Of a stretch of 64,000 nucleotides of DNA, positions 63,953 to 64,000 are shown piece after piece. Source of the stretch: Candidatus Cryosericum terrychapinii. GTDB lineage: Bacteria > Caldisericota > Caldisericia > Cryosericales > Cryosericaceae. Where the stretch lies: contig NZ_QXIS01000033.1 in NCBI RefSeq assembly GCF_003570925.1, positions 28,612 to 92,611 on the forward strand. Direction: 5' to 3'. The notes beneath the pieces were generated by a model. The model did not search any database, was not told the DNA's origin, and saw only the letters and a list, made by a program, of their open reading frames with translations. The position numbers were made by a program, and so were the translations under genes. The stretch's first letter is position 1. Every line of letters begins with the position of its first letter.

Positions 63953-64000
63953 ATGGCAACTTGGCTATTTCAAGGGAATCCGAAGTTATGGGATATGAAC
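63953..64000 (+). CDS. EVE-domain protein, 5' end
   Basis: Sixteen codons reach the right edge (MATWLFQGNPKLWDMN). AGGAGG lies six bases before the ATG. The opening xxWLFQGNPKxxD is characteristic of EVE-domain proteins, including EVE-McrB-type restriction proteins that bind modified DNA. The rest is outside the window. Confidence 0.6.
   Translation, partial: MATWLFQGNPKLWDMN

Overview
The window is bacterial chromosomal DNA of moderate G+C. Dense housekeeping-type genes alternate with stretches of broken genes and dispersed repeats. No rRNA, intact tRNA or CRISPR array is visible. Strong AGGAGG-type ribosome sites, many GTG/TTG starts, and secreted proteins that join BNR/YCF48-type repeats to a copper-amine-oxidase N-terminal 'stalk' domain fit a Bacillota- or Caldisericota-like lineage. 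The taxon cannot be fixed from the sequence.

Layout. 0-9 kb: the end of a secreted BNR/stalk protein, a MASE1 hybrid histidine kinase with the remnant of a sister kinase upstream, a dead serine recombinase, and a TPM-domain/PspA envelope-stress pair. 9-12.3 kb: a TetR-controlled MacB-like ABC exporter with a clear promoter and two abutting palindromic operators. 12.4-17.9 kb: gene debris (DUF2958 pseudogene, transposase core), an L-serine dehydratase followed by a truncated Na+/amino-acid symporter, and a 1.5-kb block holding a secreted nuclease and a second secreted protein, cut at both ends. 17.9-28.8 kb: a paralogous family of small membrane proteins with a shared upstream region, two large BNR-repeat proteins, a flavodoxin-like protein and a flavin reductase lying between direct repeats. 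29-36 kb: aldo/keto reductase with DUF1801, an AT-rich BceAB-type ABC transporter beside an IS3 remnant, and a pair of coupled membrane proteins. 36-42 kb: rsgA, a broken phosphotransferase, a GNAT acetyltransferase, and an operon of ApbE flavin transferase, flavodoxin and membrane-anchored FMN-binding protein behind a strong promoter with repeated operators. 43-64 kb: a defence-type island with an AAA ATPase bracketed by 14-bp iterons, three HEPN-like proteins, a frameshifted ~1270-residue protein with a nuclease-like N-terminus, a complete type I restriction system (hsdM, hsdS, Schlafen/AlbA-like ATPase, hsdR), a DUF3800 protein with an overlapping partner, a proteasome-fold Ntn hydrolase with a small partner, and the start of an EVE-domain protein.

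The most unusual signal is a family of at least eleven dispersed sites built on the 16-bp core GTGGTGGAGATAGGGG. Sequences left of the core fall into at least three families, one of them the 3' end of a zinc-ribbon serine recombinase gene. Sequences to the right fall into several other families. Lefts and rights occur in different combinations, as expected if the core is, or was, a site-specific recombination point.
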